Positions 51,421-59,491 of a stretch of DNA of 64,000 nucleotides are shown piece after piece. The stretch's first letter is position 1, and each line of letters begins with the position of its first letter. The notes beneath the pieces were generated by a model. That model made no database searches. It was not told the origin of the DNA and saw nothing but the letters and a program-made list of their open reading frames with translations. The position numbers and the translations under genes were made by a program. The DNA is from Candidatus Woesearchaeota archaeon (GTDB lineage: Archaea; Nanobdellota; Nanobdellia; Woesearchaeales; GW2011-AR9), in the NCBI GenBank assembly GCA_018696595.1, contig JABHQW010000008.1, positions 102,484-166,483 of the forward strand, written 5' to 3'.

Positions 51421-51447
51421 ACAATCTAATAATAAAGGTGAATCAAT

Positions 51448-51609
51448 ATGGTAAAATTTGAAGAAGCTGCAGTAAGAAAACAAAAAAACATTTTTGTTTG
51501 CAGAACATGTAAATCTAAAATTAGAGCTGCAAGTTTAAAAGTTGCTCAAAAGAAAATTAGTTGTCGTAAGTGTAGTGCAAAGAAACTTCGACCTAAAAGA
51601 AAAAAGTAA
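51448..51609 (+). CDS. rpl40e: 50S ribosomal protein L40e (eL40)
   Basis: The 53-residue basic protein begins MVKFEEAAVRKQ and has two zinc-binding Cys-x2-Cys pairs: VCRTCKSKIRAASL and ISCRKCSAKKLRPKRKK. This is the archaeal eL40 form, which has no ubiquitin fusion. A GGTGAATCA ribosome site lies just upstream. It starts 27 bases after aIF5A and precedes the site-2 protease by 26 bases. Confidence 0.94.
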   Translation: MVKFEEAAVRKQKNIFVCRTCKSKIRAASLKVAQKKISCRKCSAKKLRPKRKK

Positions 51610-51635
51610 ACCAATAAAGAGGGTTTTGTGATAGG

Positions 51636-52829
51636 ATGTTTGAACTAATAACTACATTTATTTGGAAGTACAAATTTATTTTCTTATTCTATTTATTAGT
51701 AGTTCTTTTACTATATGTAAAAAGAAAAAAATTAGATTTTCAAGCTAAGGTTATTGTTCTTTACCGAATGAAATTTGGTTTAAGGTTTATTGAAAAGTTT
51801 GCTAACAAGTTTAGAGAACCAACTATTCTTTTAGGTTATATTGGTGTTGGTGCTGGTTATGTGGGTTTAATTTTTATTTCTTATGTTCTAATTAAAAACT
51901 TAGTTGATTTGGTAATTAGCCCAGCTGCAGTTTCAGGAGTTAGTTTAGTATTACCTGGAGTTAATATTCCTGGATTAGGAGTTTTACCATTCTGGTATTG
52001 GGTCATTGCAATTTTCTTGATTGCTTTAGTGCATGAGTTTTCCCATGGGATCGTTGCTAGAGCACATAAAATTGATGTCAAAAATACCGGCATTGTTTTT
52101 TTAGGGCCAATTATTGGTGCTTTTGTTGAACCAAATGAGAAACAACTTAGAAAACAATCCGATATCAAACAATATTCTGTATTAGCTGCAGGAAGTTTTT
52201 CTAATATCCTTTTAGCAATTGTTGCTTTATTATTGCTTAATTTCTGTTTCATGCCTTTACAAGAAGCGATGGTTGAACCAACCGGATTTACCTTTGATGC
52301 TTATGTAAATGAAGATTTGCCTTTTGCTCAAGCTGGAATTATGCCTGGAACTTTAATTAATGGCATTGATGGCAGTATGACTTACAGATTTGAAGAATTT
52401 AGTGAAAAGTTATTTTGTACTTCTCCCGGAGATAAAGTTTCTATTATAGGTGCAGAAAAAAATTATCCTGTTACACTTGCAGAAAATCCAGAAGTGCCAG
52501 GAAAAAGTTATTTAGGGATTCAAACAATCCATAACGAATTTGAAGTTAAAGAGAAATATAGTACTGGAGTTTGGAAATCTGTCTATTATTCTTTAGATTG
52601 GTTAACTGGGTTCTTACGTTGGTTATTTATTCTTAGTTTAGGAATTGGTTTGTTTAATCTTTTACCTTTACCAATTGTTGATGGTGGTAGAATGATGCAA
52701 GTTTTCTTACATAAGTTACGTGGAGAACAAAGCGGCGAGAAATGGTACAGAAAGATTGGTATGTTCTTCTTATTAGTATTATTATTGAATTTTATTTACC
52801 CTCTGATTAGAGGCTGGTTAGGGATATAG
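51636..52829 (+). CDS. Site-2-type intramembrane zinc protease (M50) with PDZ-like domain
   Basis: The 397-residue protein has about six membrane helices. The zinc motif is HEFSH in LVHEFSHGIVARAHKI, and the third ligand is in LLPLPIVDGGRMMQV (Asp of LDG/VDGG). A PDZ-like insert (about residues 215-290) contains AGIMPGTLINGIDG. Relatives cut membrane-bound regulators or signal peptides within the bilayer. The start is an ATG with a weak upstream GTGATAGG. It lies in the row downstream of eL40. Confidence 0.93.
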   Translation: MFELITTFIWKYKFIFLFYLLVVLLLYVKRKKLDFQAKVIVLYRMKFGLRFIEKFANKFREPTILLGYIGVGAGYVGLIFISYVLIKNLVDLVISPAAVSGVSLVLPGVNIPGLGVLPFWYWVIAIFLIALVHEFSHGIVARAHKIDVKNTGIVFLGPIIGAFVEPNEKQLRKQSDIKQYSVLAAGSFSNILLAIVALLLLNFCFMPLQEAMVEPTGFTFDAYVNEDLPFAQAGIMPGTLINGIDGSMTYRFEEFSEKLFCTSPGDKVSIIGAEKNYPVTLAENPEVPGKSYLGIQTIHNEFEVKEKYSTGVWKSVYYSLDWLTGFLRWLFILSLGIGLFNLLPLPIVDGGRMMQVFLHKLRGEQSGEKWYRKIGMFFLLVLLLNFIYPLIRGWLGI

Positions 52830-52851
52830 AAAAAATAAAAGAAAGAAAAAT

Positions 52852-53583
52852 CTAACTTTTAACCAATCTTAACAGACTATACTTCTTACTTAAGAATAAT
52901 TCTTGAGCAGGAAAACTAATTTTCCATTTCTCAACAGCATAGTCTAAAGCGGTGTTAAAGATAACATAAGACCCTGCAATCCCTAATCCAAACAATAACC
53001 GTTCATATCCTGTAATTGGAATTAAAGTTAACCACATCCCAACTGTTGAGGGTATGGTCCAAATCCAGATTGCTGTGCCCACTGCATGAGCTGCAAAGGT
53101 TGCCCCTAAACTTCTGAATAATAATTTTCCTGGCACTTTCTTTGGTAGAATTACTGCAAATACTGGAATCAACCAATACAATGAATAAACCCATGCTTGT
53201 CTTCCAATAGGATGATAAATGAACAAAGCAATACAAATTAAAGGGACTGTTACTTTAATCCAATTCTGATTTCTTTTCTTAACGGACATACCAAAATAGT
53301 AAGCTGCAAATAACATTGGTAAGAATCTTAAAATACTAACCCATGTCCATTCTTTTCCCATAATCAAGAAATCTGCAAGTTGTGCAAAAAGTACCGCAAT
53401 CCCTCCAAAAATGGGCCCTAAAAAAGCACCCGCTGTTGGACCAAAGAATTGATATAATGTAAAAAATTGATTCTCTGCTCCTAAAACGGGAGAGAAATTA
53501 ATTTTTCTTCCAATTAGTACTAGAACAAAGAATATTAGTAAAAAGATAATTCTTTTTGTTGTAAATATATTTTTAGCATCCAT
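52852..53583 (-). CDS. ECF-transporter S-component-like membrane protein
   Basis: The 243-residue protein has about six membrane helices. The loop-helix FFGPTAGAFLGPIFGGIAVLFAQLADFLI (read in parts) is typical of substrate-specific S components of energy-coupling-factor transporters. No ATPase or T component lies next to it, so a shared module elsewhere would be needed. It is cotranscribed with folC (39-base gap), and thyA, a DHFR gene and glyA follow on the other strand. Folate or a pterin precursor is therefore a reasonable guess for its substrate, by context only. Confidence 0.65.
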   Translation of the reverse strand: MDAKNIFTTKRIIFLLIFFVLVLIGRKINFSPVLGAENQFFTLYQFFGPTAGAFLGPIFGGIAVLFAQLADFLIMGKEWTWVSILRFLPMLFAAYYFGMSVKKRNQNWIKVTVPLICIALFIYHPIGRQAWVYSLYWLIPVFAVILPKKVPGKLLFRSLGATFAAHAVGTAIWIWTIPSTVGMWLTLIPITGYERLLFGLGIAGSYVIFNTALDYAVEKWKISFPAQELFLSKKYSLLRLVKS

Positions 53584-53622
53584 GTTTAACCACCCTTAAA
53601 ATAAATTATTTCTTTTTATTTA

Positions 53623-54855
53623 TTAATATTTATGTAGTATATCACCAATTAAATATAAAGAGCCGGAAACTAGAACAAAATCATCTTCATTAGCAATATT
53701 TAAAGCCTCTTTTACCGCTTCTTCAGAATCTTTAACAATTTTAACGTTGGGATTATATTCTTTGACAGCTTCTGCTAATTCTTCAACAGGAGTCGGTTTA
53801 AAACTTCCTTCTGTTACAATTATCTGTTCAAACAAAGGAACTAACAAAGAAACCATTTCATTTAGTTTTTTATCTTTAGCAATTCCTAAAACAAGTATTT
53901 TCCTTTTCCTAATTGTCTTAACAAAATTTACTAAATATTTAATCCCAGCAATGTTATGCGCACCATCAACCATTAACAAAGGGTTCTCTTGCAAAGTTTG
54001 TAATCTTCCTGCCCAGAGTGTTTTTTCTAGTCCCCATTTTACTTTATTAATTGGAATCTCTAATTGTTTTGCAATTAGTAAAGCTAAACAAGCATTCCTG
54101 ATTTGATGTTCACCTAACATTTTAATTGTAAAAGTATTGTTCTTTACAGTAAATGTTTGTGTATTGAAATTGGATTTATTAATCTTATATTTTAATTGAT
54201 CATCTAAAACTACTAAAAAAGAATTTTTCTCTTTACATTTATTTTCAAAAATATTTAAAACAATAGGATCTGTTTCAGCAGTTATAACAACTTTCTTTTC
54301 CTTAATAATCGCTGCCTTCTCTTTAGCGATTTCTTCTTTAGTTTCTCCCAATATTTTAGTATGTTCTAAAGAAACATTTGTAATCACACATAAATCTGGG
54401 TCAATTACATTAGTTGCATCTAATCTGCCACCAAGACCAACTTCAATGATTGCAAAATCAACCCCTTCATTAGCAAAATGTTGAAAAGCCATTGCGGTAG
54501 TAAATTCAAAGAAAGTAGTATCAATATTATTAGTTTCAACTTGTTCTCTGATTATCTTAGTTAGCTCAACAATATTTTCATCCGAAATATCTTTGCCATT
54601 AATCTTGATTCGTTCGTTAAAGTTAACTAAATGTGGACTAGTATATAACCCAACTTTGTAACCCGCTTCTTCCAATATCTGAGCAAGAAAAGCAGCAGTA
54701 CTTCCTTTCCCATTAGTTCCCGCAATATGAATTGATTTAAACTTATTTTGAGGATTATCTAAAGCAGAAACTAGCTTCTCCATTTCTTCTAAACGTAATT
54801 TGTCTCCAAATTTCTTTAATCCATATAGGTAATCCAATACTTGTTCTTTCATCAT
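53623..54855 (-). CDS. folC: Folylpolyglutamate synthase / dihydrofolate synthase
   Basis: The 410-residue Mur-ligase-type protein has the P-loop IHIAGTNGKGSTAAFL, then YTSPHLVNFNERI and AIIEVGLGGRLDATNV. The lysine-bearing ETKEEIAKEKAAI and VDGAHNIAGIKYL in the C-terminal domain complete the signature. It adds glutamates to folate (and may make dihydrofolate from dihydropteroate), trapping folates in the cell. It is divergent from thyA, with 65 bases between the start codons. Confidence 0.95.
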   Translation of the reverse strand: MMKEQVLDYLYGLKKFGDKLRLEEMEKLVSALDNPQNKFKSIHIAGTNGKGSTAAFLAQILEEAGYKVGLYTSPHLVNFNERIKINGKDISDENIVELTKIIREQVETNNIDTTFFEFTTAMAFQHFANEGVDFAIIEVGLGGRLDATNVIDPDLCVITNVSLEHTKILGETKEEIAKEKAAIIKEKKVVITAETDPIVLNIFENKCKEKNSFLVVLDDQLKYKINKSNFNTQTFTVKNNTFTIKMLGEHQIRNACLALLIAKQLEIPINKVKWGLEKTLWAGRLQTLQENPLLMVDGAHNIAGIKYLVNFVKTIRKRKILVLGIAKDKKLNEMVSLLVPLFEQIIVTEGSFKPTPVEELAEAVKEYNPNVKIVKDSEEAVKEALNIANEDDFVLVSGSLYLIGDILHKY

Positions 54856-54920
54856 TATTTCGGGACACCATAACCTATTTAAAGATTTAGCATCTACAAT
54901 ATAATTGGGGTGGTTTAAGA

Positions 54921-55787
54921 GTGGAATCTTATCTTAATATAATCAAAAAAATTCTAAAAAAAGGAGAATTAAAACATAGCAGAACCGAAGTTGGCACTAT
55001 TGCTATTGCAGGAGCAATGTTCGAACACGACATGACAAATGGGTTTCCTTTGTTAACAACAAAAAAAGTACCGTTTAGGTTAGTTGCTTCTGAATTAGAA
55101 TTCTTCATTAAAGGAATTACAGATAAACAATGGTTAATTGAAAGAAATAACCATATTTGGGATGAATGGTGTTCTCCAAAAATTATTCCTTATGGTCATG
55201 ATCAAGAAACAAAAACAAAAATGATGGAAGAACGTGAGTTGGGACCGATTTATGGATGGCAATGGCGAAACTTTGGTGCTAAATATGTTTCCCATAACCA
55301 ACAACCAGAAGGGAAAGGGATTGATCAGTTCAAGAAATTAGTTGAAAAACTAAAAGAGAACCCCTTGGATCGAAGAATGATTGTTTCCGCTTGGAATCCT
55401 TTAGATATTCCCAATATGGCTTTACCACCTTGTCATTATGGTTTTCAAGTTACAGTTATCAATGGTAGATTAAATTTACTTTGGAATCAAAGATCTGTTG
55501 ATTCTGCATTAGGGTTACCATTCAATATTGCCAGTTATGCTTTATTATTACATCTGTTAGCAAAAGAAGCAGGATTGAAAGAAGGAAAATTAATTGGTTT
55601 TCTGGGAGACACCCACGTATATGAAAATCATGTTGAAGGGTTGAAAGAACAATTGTCTCGAGAACCTAAAACACTTCCAAAGATTAAAACAGAAAACTTC
55701 ACCTCAATCTTTAATTGGAAATATACTGATTCAATTATTGAAAATTATGAAGCACACTCAAGAATAAAATTTGAGATCGCTGTATAA
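54921..55787 (+). CDS. thyA: Thymidylate synthase (ThyA)
   Basis: The 288-residue protein starts at a GTG after GGGGTGG. It has the ThyA folate and dUMP motifs: LLTTKKVPFRLVASELEFFI, GPIYGWQWRNFGA, the arginine pair in DRRMIVSAWNP, the catalytic cysteine in LPPCHYGFQV and RSVDSALGLPFNIASY. It methylates dUMP with methylene-tetrahydrofolate and makes dihydrofolate. ThyA rather than ThyX fits the presence of the DHFR gene that starts two bases downstream. Confidence 0.96.
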   Translation: MESYLNIIKKILKKGELKHSRTEVGTIAIAGAMFEHDMTNGFPLLTTKKVPFRLVASELEFFIKGITDKQWLIERNNHIWDEWCSPKIIPYGHDQETKTKMMEERELGPIYGWQWRNFGAKYVSHNQQPEGKGIDQFKKLVEKLKENPLDRRMIVSAWNPLDIPNMALPPCHYGFQVTVINGRLNLLWNQRSVDSALGLPFNIASYALLLHLLAKEAGLKEGKLIGFLGDTHVYENHVEGLKEQLSREPKTLPKIKTENFTSIFNWKYTDSIIENYEAHSRIKFEIAV

Positions 55788-55788
55788 A

Positions 55789-56268
55789 ATGGTTAGCATA
55801 ATTGTTGGAATGACAAATAACAGAGTTATTGGTAAAGATAATTCTTTGATTTGGCATATTCCTGAAGACTTAAAAAACTTTAAAGAACTAACTTCCAACA
55901 ATACAGTAATCATGGGTAGAAAAACGTGGGAAAGTATTCCAGAAAAGTTTAGACCGCTTCCGAACAGGAACAATATCGTCATCAGTAGAAATCTTAGTTC
56001 TATCGAAGGCGCAGAGGTTTGTTCTTCTGTGGCAAATGCTTTAGAAAAAGCTAAATCTTATGAGAAAGAAGTTTTTGTTATCGGTGGATCTTCAATTTAT
56101 GAACAAACATTACATTTAGCAAGCAAAATTTATTTATCTTACATTAGAAAAGAATATGATGGTGACACTTACTTTCCAAGATTTAATGAAGATGATTGGG
56201 AAATAACTGAAACAAAAGATTTTGCAGAATTTAAGTTTGTGGTTTATGAAAAAAAAGGAGAACGATAA
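55789..56268 (+). CDS. folA: Dihydrofolate reductase
   Basis: I use the ATG at 55789, since the open frame upstream overlaps thyA. The product of about 159 residues has IIVGMTNNRVIGKDNSLIWHIPEDLKNFK in parts (catalytic Glu/Asp side in PEDL), VIMGRKTWESIP, IVISRN and VIGGSSIYEQ. These are the full DHFR motif set. It restores tetrahydrofolate after the ThyA reaction. The gene lies directly between thyA and glyA in one operon. Confidence 0.95.
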   Translation: MVSIIVGMTNNRVIGKDNSLIWHIPEDLKNFKELTSNNTVIMGRKTWESIPEKFRPLPNRNNIVISRNLSSIEGAEVCSSVANALEKAKSYEKEVFVIGGSSIYEQTLHLASKIYLSYIRKEYDGDTYFPRFNEDDWEITETKDFAEFKFVVYEKKGER

Positions 56269-56269
56269 A

Positions 56270-57604
56270 ATGAAAGACCAAGAAGTTGCTAAAATAATCA
56301 AGAAAGAAGAGAATAAACAACAATTTAAACTATCTATGATTCCTTCTGAAAACTTTTTTTCTGCCTCTGTTAGGGAAGCAGTAGGTTCGGTTTTTATGCA
56401 TAAGTATGCAGAAGGAAATGTTGGCAAAAGATATTATGAGGGGAATCAGTTTGTTGATGAATTAGAATTATTAACAATAAAAAGAGCAAAGAAAGCGTTT
56501 AATCTTCCTGAAGATTGGGGTGTAAATGTACAAGCTCTTGCTGGCAGTAATGCTAACTTAGCAGTTTATTTAACTTTACTAAAAATAGGAGATACAATTA
56601 TGGGCATGTACTTGCCTGACGGTGGACATCTTAGCCATGGTTGGAGTTATGAGCCAAAAACAATTCAGGATCCAAACGAATCAACATATATGGGAGGATC
56701 TAGAAAAGTAAACATCTCTTCTAAGATCTTTAAAACAGTCCAGTATAAAACAAATCCCAATACACAATTATTTGATTATGAAGAAATTGAAAGAACTGCT
56801 TTAGAACATAAACCTAAATTAATAATTACTGGCGGAACTGCTTATCCAAGAGAGATTGATTATGTTCGTATGAAACAAATTGCAGAGAAAGTTGGCGCTT
56901 ATTATTTAGCAGATATTGCTCACGAAGCTGGCTTAATTGCCGCAGGTGTAAATAAATCTCCAGTTGGCATTGCTGATGTGGTTACTATGACTACGCATAA
57001 AACTTTACGCTCTGGAAGAGGGGCTTTGATATTATCTAATCAAGATATGATTAAAAAAATTAATCGTTCAATTCTTCCTGGATTACAAGGCGGACCGTTC
57101 AACCATTCCATTGCTGGAATTTGTGTTGGCTTAGGAGAAACATTAACCCCAGAATTTAAAGAATATGCATTCCAAACTGTTAAAAATGCCCGGTTTCTTT
57201 GTTCAGAGTTACAAAAGTTTGATTTTAAAATAGTTTCTGGCGGAACAGATAAACATTTGATTTTAATTGATTTAACGAATAAACCTTTATTGGGAAAGAA
57301 ATTTGCACGTGCTTTAGATTATGCGGGAATAATTGCTAACATGAACACGATGCCTCAAGAAACTAAGAGTCCCGCTAATCCTTCTGCTTTACGTTTAGGA
57401 ACGCCTTGGATTACTACTAGAGGAATGAAAGAATCGGAAATGACTTTAATTGCTGGTTGGATTAATTCCGTCATGGAAATTTGTTCCTCGTGGAATGAAT
57501 TGGAGTTTGTTGAATTCGAGGAGAAAGTAAAATCATCCACAGAAATTGCTGAGATTGCTAATCAGGTTCAAGAATTATGTATGAAGTTCCCTTTGGAGAT
57601 TTAA
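56270..57604 (+). CDS. glyA: Serine hydroxymethyltransferase
   Basis: I use the ATG at 56270, nine bases after AAGGAG; the open frame extends upstream through the DHFR end without a good start. The 444-residue PLP enzyme has MIPSENFFSASVREAVGS, KRYYEGNQFVDELE, the cofactor Asp/His in LADIAHEAGLIAAG, the PLP lysine in TMTTHKTLRSGRGA and a C-terminal domain with TPWITTRGMKESEM. It makes glycine and methylene-tetrahydrofolate from serine, closing the thymidylate cycle with ThyA and DHFR. Confidence 0.96.
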   Translation: MKDQEVAKIIKKEENKQQFKLSMIPSENFFSASVREAVGSVFMHKYAEGNVGKRYYEGNQFVDELELLTIKRAKKAFNLPEDWGVNVQALAGSNANLAVYLTLLKIGDTIMGMYLPDGGHLSHGWSYEPKTIQDPNESTYMGGSRKVNISSKIFKTVQYKTNPNTQLFDYEEIERTALEHKPKLIITGGTAYPREIDYVRMKQIAEKVGAYYLADIAHEAGLIAAGVNKSPVGIADVVTMTTHKTLRSGRGALILSNQDMIKKINRSILPGLQGGPFNHSIAGICVGLGETLTPEFKEYAFQTVKNARFLCSELQKFDFKIVSGGTDKHLILIDLTNKPLLGKKFARALDYAGIIANMNTMPQETKSPANPSALRLGTPWITTRGMKESEMTLIAGWINSVMEICSSWNELEFVEFEEKVKSSTEIAEIANQVQELCMKFPLEI

Positions 57605-57655
57605 TATATCCTGAAGTTACAATAAGTTTATATTTAAGACTTAAATAATAAAATT

Positions 57656-58156
57656 ATGCCAAAACCAGACCATTATCTATTTGTAGTTGATACTGATATG
57701 CATGCTGGTTATTTTGAGAGAGAATTGTGTGCCTACATTACTGGAAGTTTTGGAGAAGATCAAGTTGGGGAAACGGAAGCCCAAAAAGCAGAAGAAGAAG
57801 CTCTCGAATTAACCTCAGAATTAGAAAAGATAATTGAATTTGTTCCTTCTCGAGATAATTGTTTGAGACCTTGTGAGATTTTTCCAAACCAAAATTATGG
57901 AACAAACAGAGAAGGCAAAGCAATGAAAGTAACTGATGTAAACAAAAACCAATTAACTTTCCCGGCAAATACTAGCGTTGCTATTTATTTTAGTTCAATT
58001 CCTAGCCCTCAAGCAATAAAAACTATGAAAGAACGAGCAATCACCGTGGCATCTGAAGGAATTGGCAGACATAATGTTTTTCCAGAAATTGAAGGATTCA
58101 GATTATTAGAACAACATACAACATATAATGAATTAAAAATGCCTTCTTCAAACTAA
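57656..58156 (+). CDS. Conserved-looking protein of unknown function
   Basis: The 166-residue soluble protein starts MPKPDHYLFVVDTDMHAGYFERELCAYITGSFG (in parts) and contains an acidic helix (about 45-62), CLRPCEIFPNQNYGTNREGKA and a C-terminal alpha/beta part with IPSPQAIKTMKERAITVASEG. Histidines and acids near the N terminus (VDTDMHAGYFERE) might bind a metal. I recognise no family. It follows glyA by 51 bases but is convergent with the PadR-like gene. A shift to lower Lys content suggests a constrained globular fold. Confidence 0.7.
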   Translation: MPKPDHYLFVVDTDMHAGYFERELCAYITGSFGEDQVGETEAQKAEEEALELTSELEKIIEFVPSRDNCLRPCEIFPNQNYGTNREGKAMKVTDVNKNQLTFPANTSVAIYFSSIPSPQAIKTMKERAITVASEGIGRHNVFPEIEGFRLLEQHTTYNELKMPSSN

Positions 58157-58164
58157 TTTTAACT

Positions 58165-58476
58165 TTAATGTTTTTCCAAGAACTCTTTAACCCTACTTTC
58201 ACCCTTAGGTTCTGCAGCATCTCCGAGTTCATAATAGATTTTCTCAACAGTATCTCCCCAAGAGAATTCTCCTTTCTCTTCCTTGATTGTATTAATATTA
58301 ATTTCTTTAGTTTGAGTTCCTTTCCTTAAATGATAATATATGCTTCTTTGAGTCACAGGAGGAAACACTTCTTTGTAAATCTTAGAAATCTGATAACCGT
58401 AACCTTTTCCCAAGTAGAATAAGATTTCAATTATGTTCTGTCGAATTTGACTTTTTGTGGGCCTTCCTCTTACCAT
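58165..58476 (-). CDS. PadR-like winged-helix transcription regulator
   Basis: The 103-residue protein is a winged helix. It has a basic start RGRPTKSQIRQNIIEILFYL, a recognition region TQRSIYYHLRKGTQTKEI and a wing-like GEFSWGDTVEKIYYEL. GYGYQISKIYKEVFP is typical of PadR-type domains. It lacks a separate effector domain. It is transcribed divergently from the AsnC-like gene, with 105 bases between, and could control that operon. Confidence 0.7.
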   Translation of the reverse strand: MVRGRPTKSQIRQNIIEILFYLGKGYGYQISKIYKEVFPPVTQRSIYYHLRKGTQTKEININTIKEEKGEFSWGDTVEKIYYELGDAAEPKGESRVKEFLEKH

Positions 58477-58581
58477 AAAAAGTAAATGTCGTTCTTATTT
58501 ATATTTGTTTTCCTTATTGTAAATAAACCCCTCCACAAATTTTATATACTTCTCTGTCATTAAACATTCGGTGACATCAAA

Positions 58582-58812
58582 ATGAAAGCGTTTATCTTAG
58601 TTTCATTAAATGAAGGAAATGAACAAACAGTTTTAGATGAATTAAAAGCTATGCCAGAAATTGTTAACGCCTATGTTTTATTTGGAGAATGGGACATTTT
58701 GACAGAAGTCGAATTATCAGGAGTTGAAGAGTTAGGGTCTTTTGTGATGGAGAAAATTCGTTCCAGAGAAGATGTAAAATTAACCAGTACATTAGTAGTA
58801 GCAGGAAAATAA
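58582..58812 (+). CDS. Stand-alone Lrp/AsnC ligand-binding (RAM) domain protein
   Basis: The 76-residue protein is only the RAM effector domain of Lrp/AsnC regulators (AFILVSLNEGNEQTVLDEL, AYVLFGEWDILTEVE, LTSTLVVAGK) and has no DNA-binding helix-turn-helix. Such stand-alone domains oligomerise and bind amino acids or act as co-regulators. A TATA-like TTTTATATAC lies about 45 bases upstream and GGTGA precedes the ATG. It directly abuts the RNase P gene. Confidence 0.87.
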   Translation: MKAFILVSLNEGNEQTVLDELKAMPEIVNAYVLFGEWDILTEVELSGVEELGSFVMEKIRSREDVKLTSTLVVAGK

Positions 58813-59124
58813 ATGGCTAAACCAGTAATTCCAAAAAGTAAACAGAAAGAAATTGCTAAAGAAAGGGTAAAAATTCTCTTTCAGCAAGCAGAAGAAGTTT
58901 TCTCTAAAAATAAATCTCTTGCTAATCGTTATGTAACTCTTGCTAGAAAGATATCAATGAAAGTAAAAATCAGAATCCCTTTAGAATTAAAAAGAAAATT
59001 CTGTAAACATTGTTACAAATTCATGATGCCAGGAGTTAATTCTAGAGTTCGTACTCGAGATGGCAAAGTAATCATTTCTTGTTTGGAATGTAAGAAGTTC
59101 ACTCGAATTCTGACCAAAAAATAA
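58813..59124 (+). CDS. rnp4: RNase P protein subunit Rnp4 (Rpr2/Rpp21)
   Basis: The 103-residue basic protein has the N-terminal helices of Rpp21 (KEIAKERVKILFQQAEEVF, LANRYVTLARKISMKVKIRI). A C-terminal zinc ribbon carries Cys-x2-Cys pairs in FCKHCYKFMMPG and ISCLECKKFTRI. It starts with no gap after the RAM-domain gene. With Rnp1-3 and the RNA it forms RNase P, which matures tRNA 5' ends. No RNase P RNA gene was found in this window. Confidence 0.93.
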   Translation: MAKPVIPKSKQKEIAKERVKILFQQAEEVFSKNKSLANRYVTLARKISMKVKIRIPLELKRKFCKHCYKFMMPGVNSRVRTRDGKVIISCLECKKFTRILTKK

Positions 59125-59200
59125 ATTTTTTATTTAATTTTACTTTTCCATTTTTGGAAAGAATATTCCCTTTAAGAAATATATATTTTAATAATAGAAA

Positions 59201-59213
59201 AGTATATAAATAA
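59201..59213 (+). promoter_or_regulatory. TATA box of the surface-protein operon
   Basis: AGTATATAAATAA is centred about 26 bases before the ATG at 59234, predicting a leaderless transcript for the winged-helix gene and the genes behind it. Confidence 0.65.
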
Positions 59214-59233
59214 ACAAATCGTAAGAAACAACT

Positions 59234-59491
59234 ATGAGCCTATTTTTAGATTTACTAGATAAAAAAGTAATTAACATATTAAAAGTACTAACTAGTAATC
59301 CAAAAGAACATTTTCATATCCAAAAACTATCTTCTCGGGCTAAAGTTCCTTTGTCTTCTACATTCAGAATTGTCAATAGGTTGACTAAAATTAAAGTAAT
59401 CACAATCACAAAAATAAATAAATTCAAAATTTATCAAATAAATGAAGATAAAATGTCTGAATTGAAATTGTTATTGGGGGAGAACAAATGA
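59234..59491 (+). CDS. Winged-helix DNA-binding protein
   Basis: The 85-residue protein is a single winged helix: FLDLLDKKVINILKVLTSN (helix 1), HIQKLSSRAKVPLSSTFRIVNRLTKI (helix-turn-helix) and ITITKINKFKIYQI (wing). It belongs to the archaeal ArsR/MarR-like group. Its stop overlaps the start of the next gene by four bases, so it is made together with the surface proteins and probably regulates their operon. Confidence 0.82.
   Translation: MSLFLDLLDKKVINILKVLTSNPKEHFHIQKLSSRAKVPLSSTFRIVNRLTKIKVITITKINKFKIYQINEDKMSELKLLLGENK

Noticed and set aside
56222-56269. Upstream TTG start for SHMT
   Set aside because: It overlaps the DHFR coding end and lacks a ribosome site, while the ATG at 56270 has AAGGAG at good spacing.
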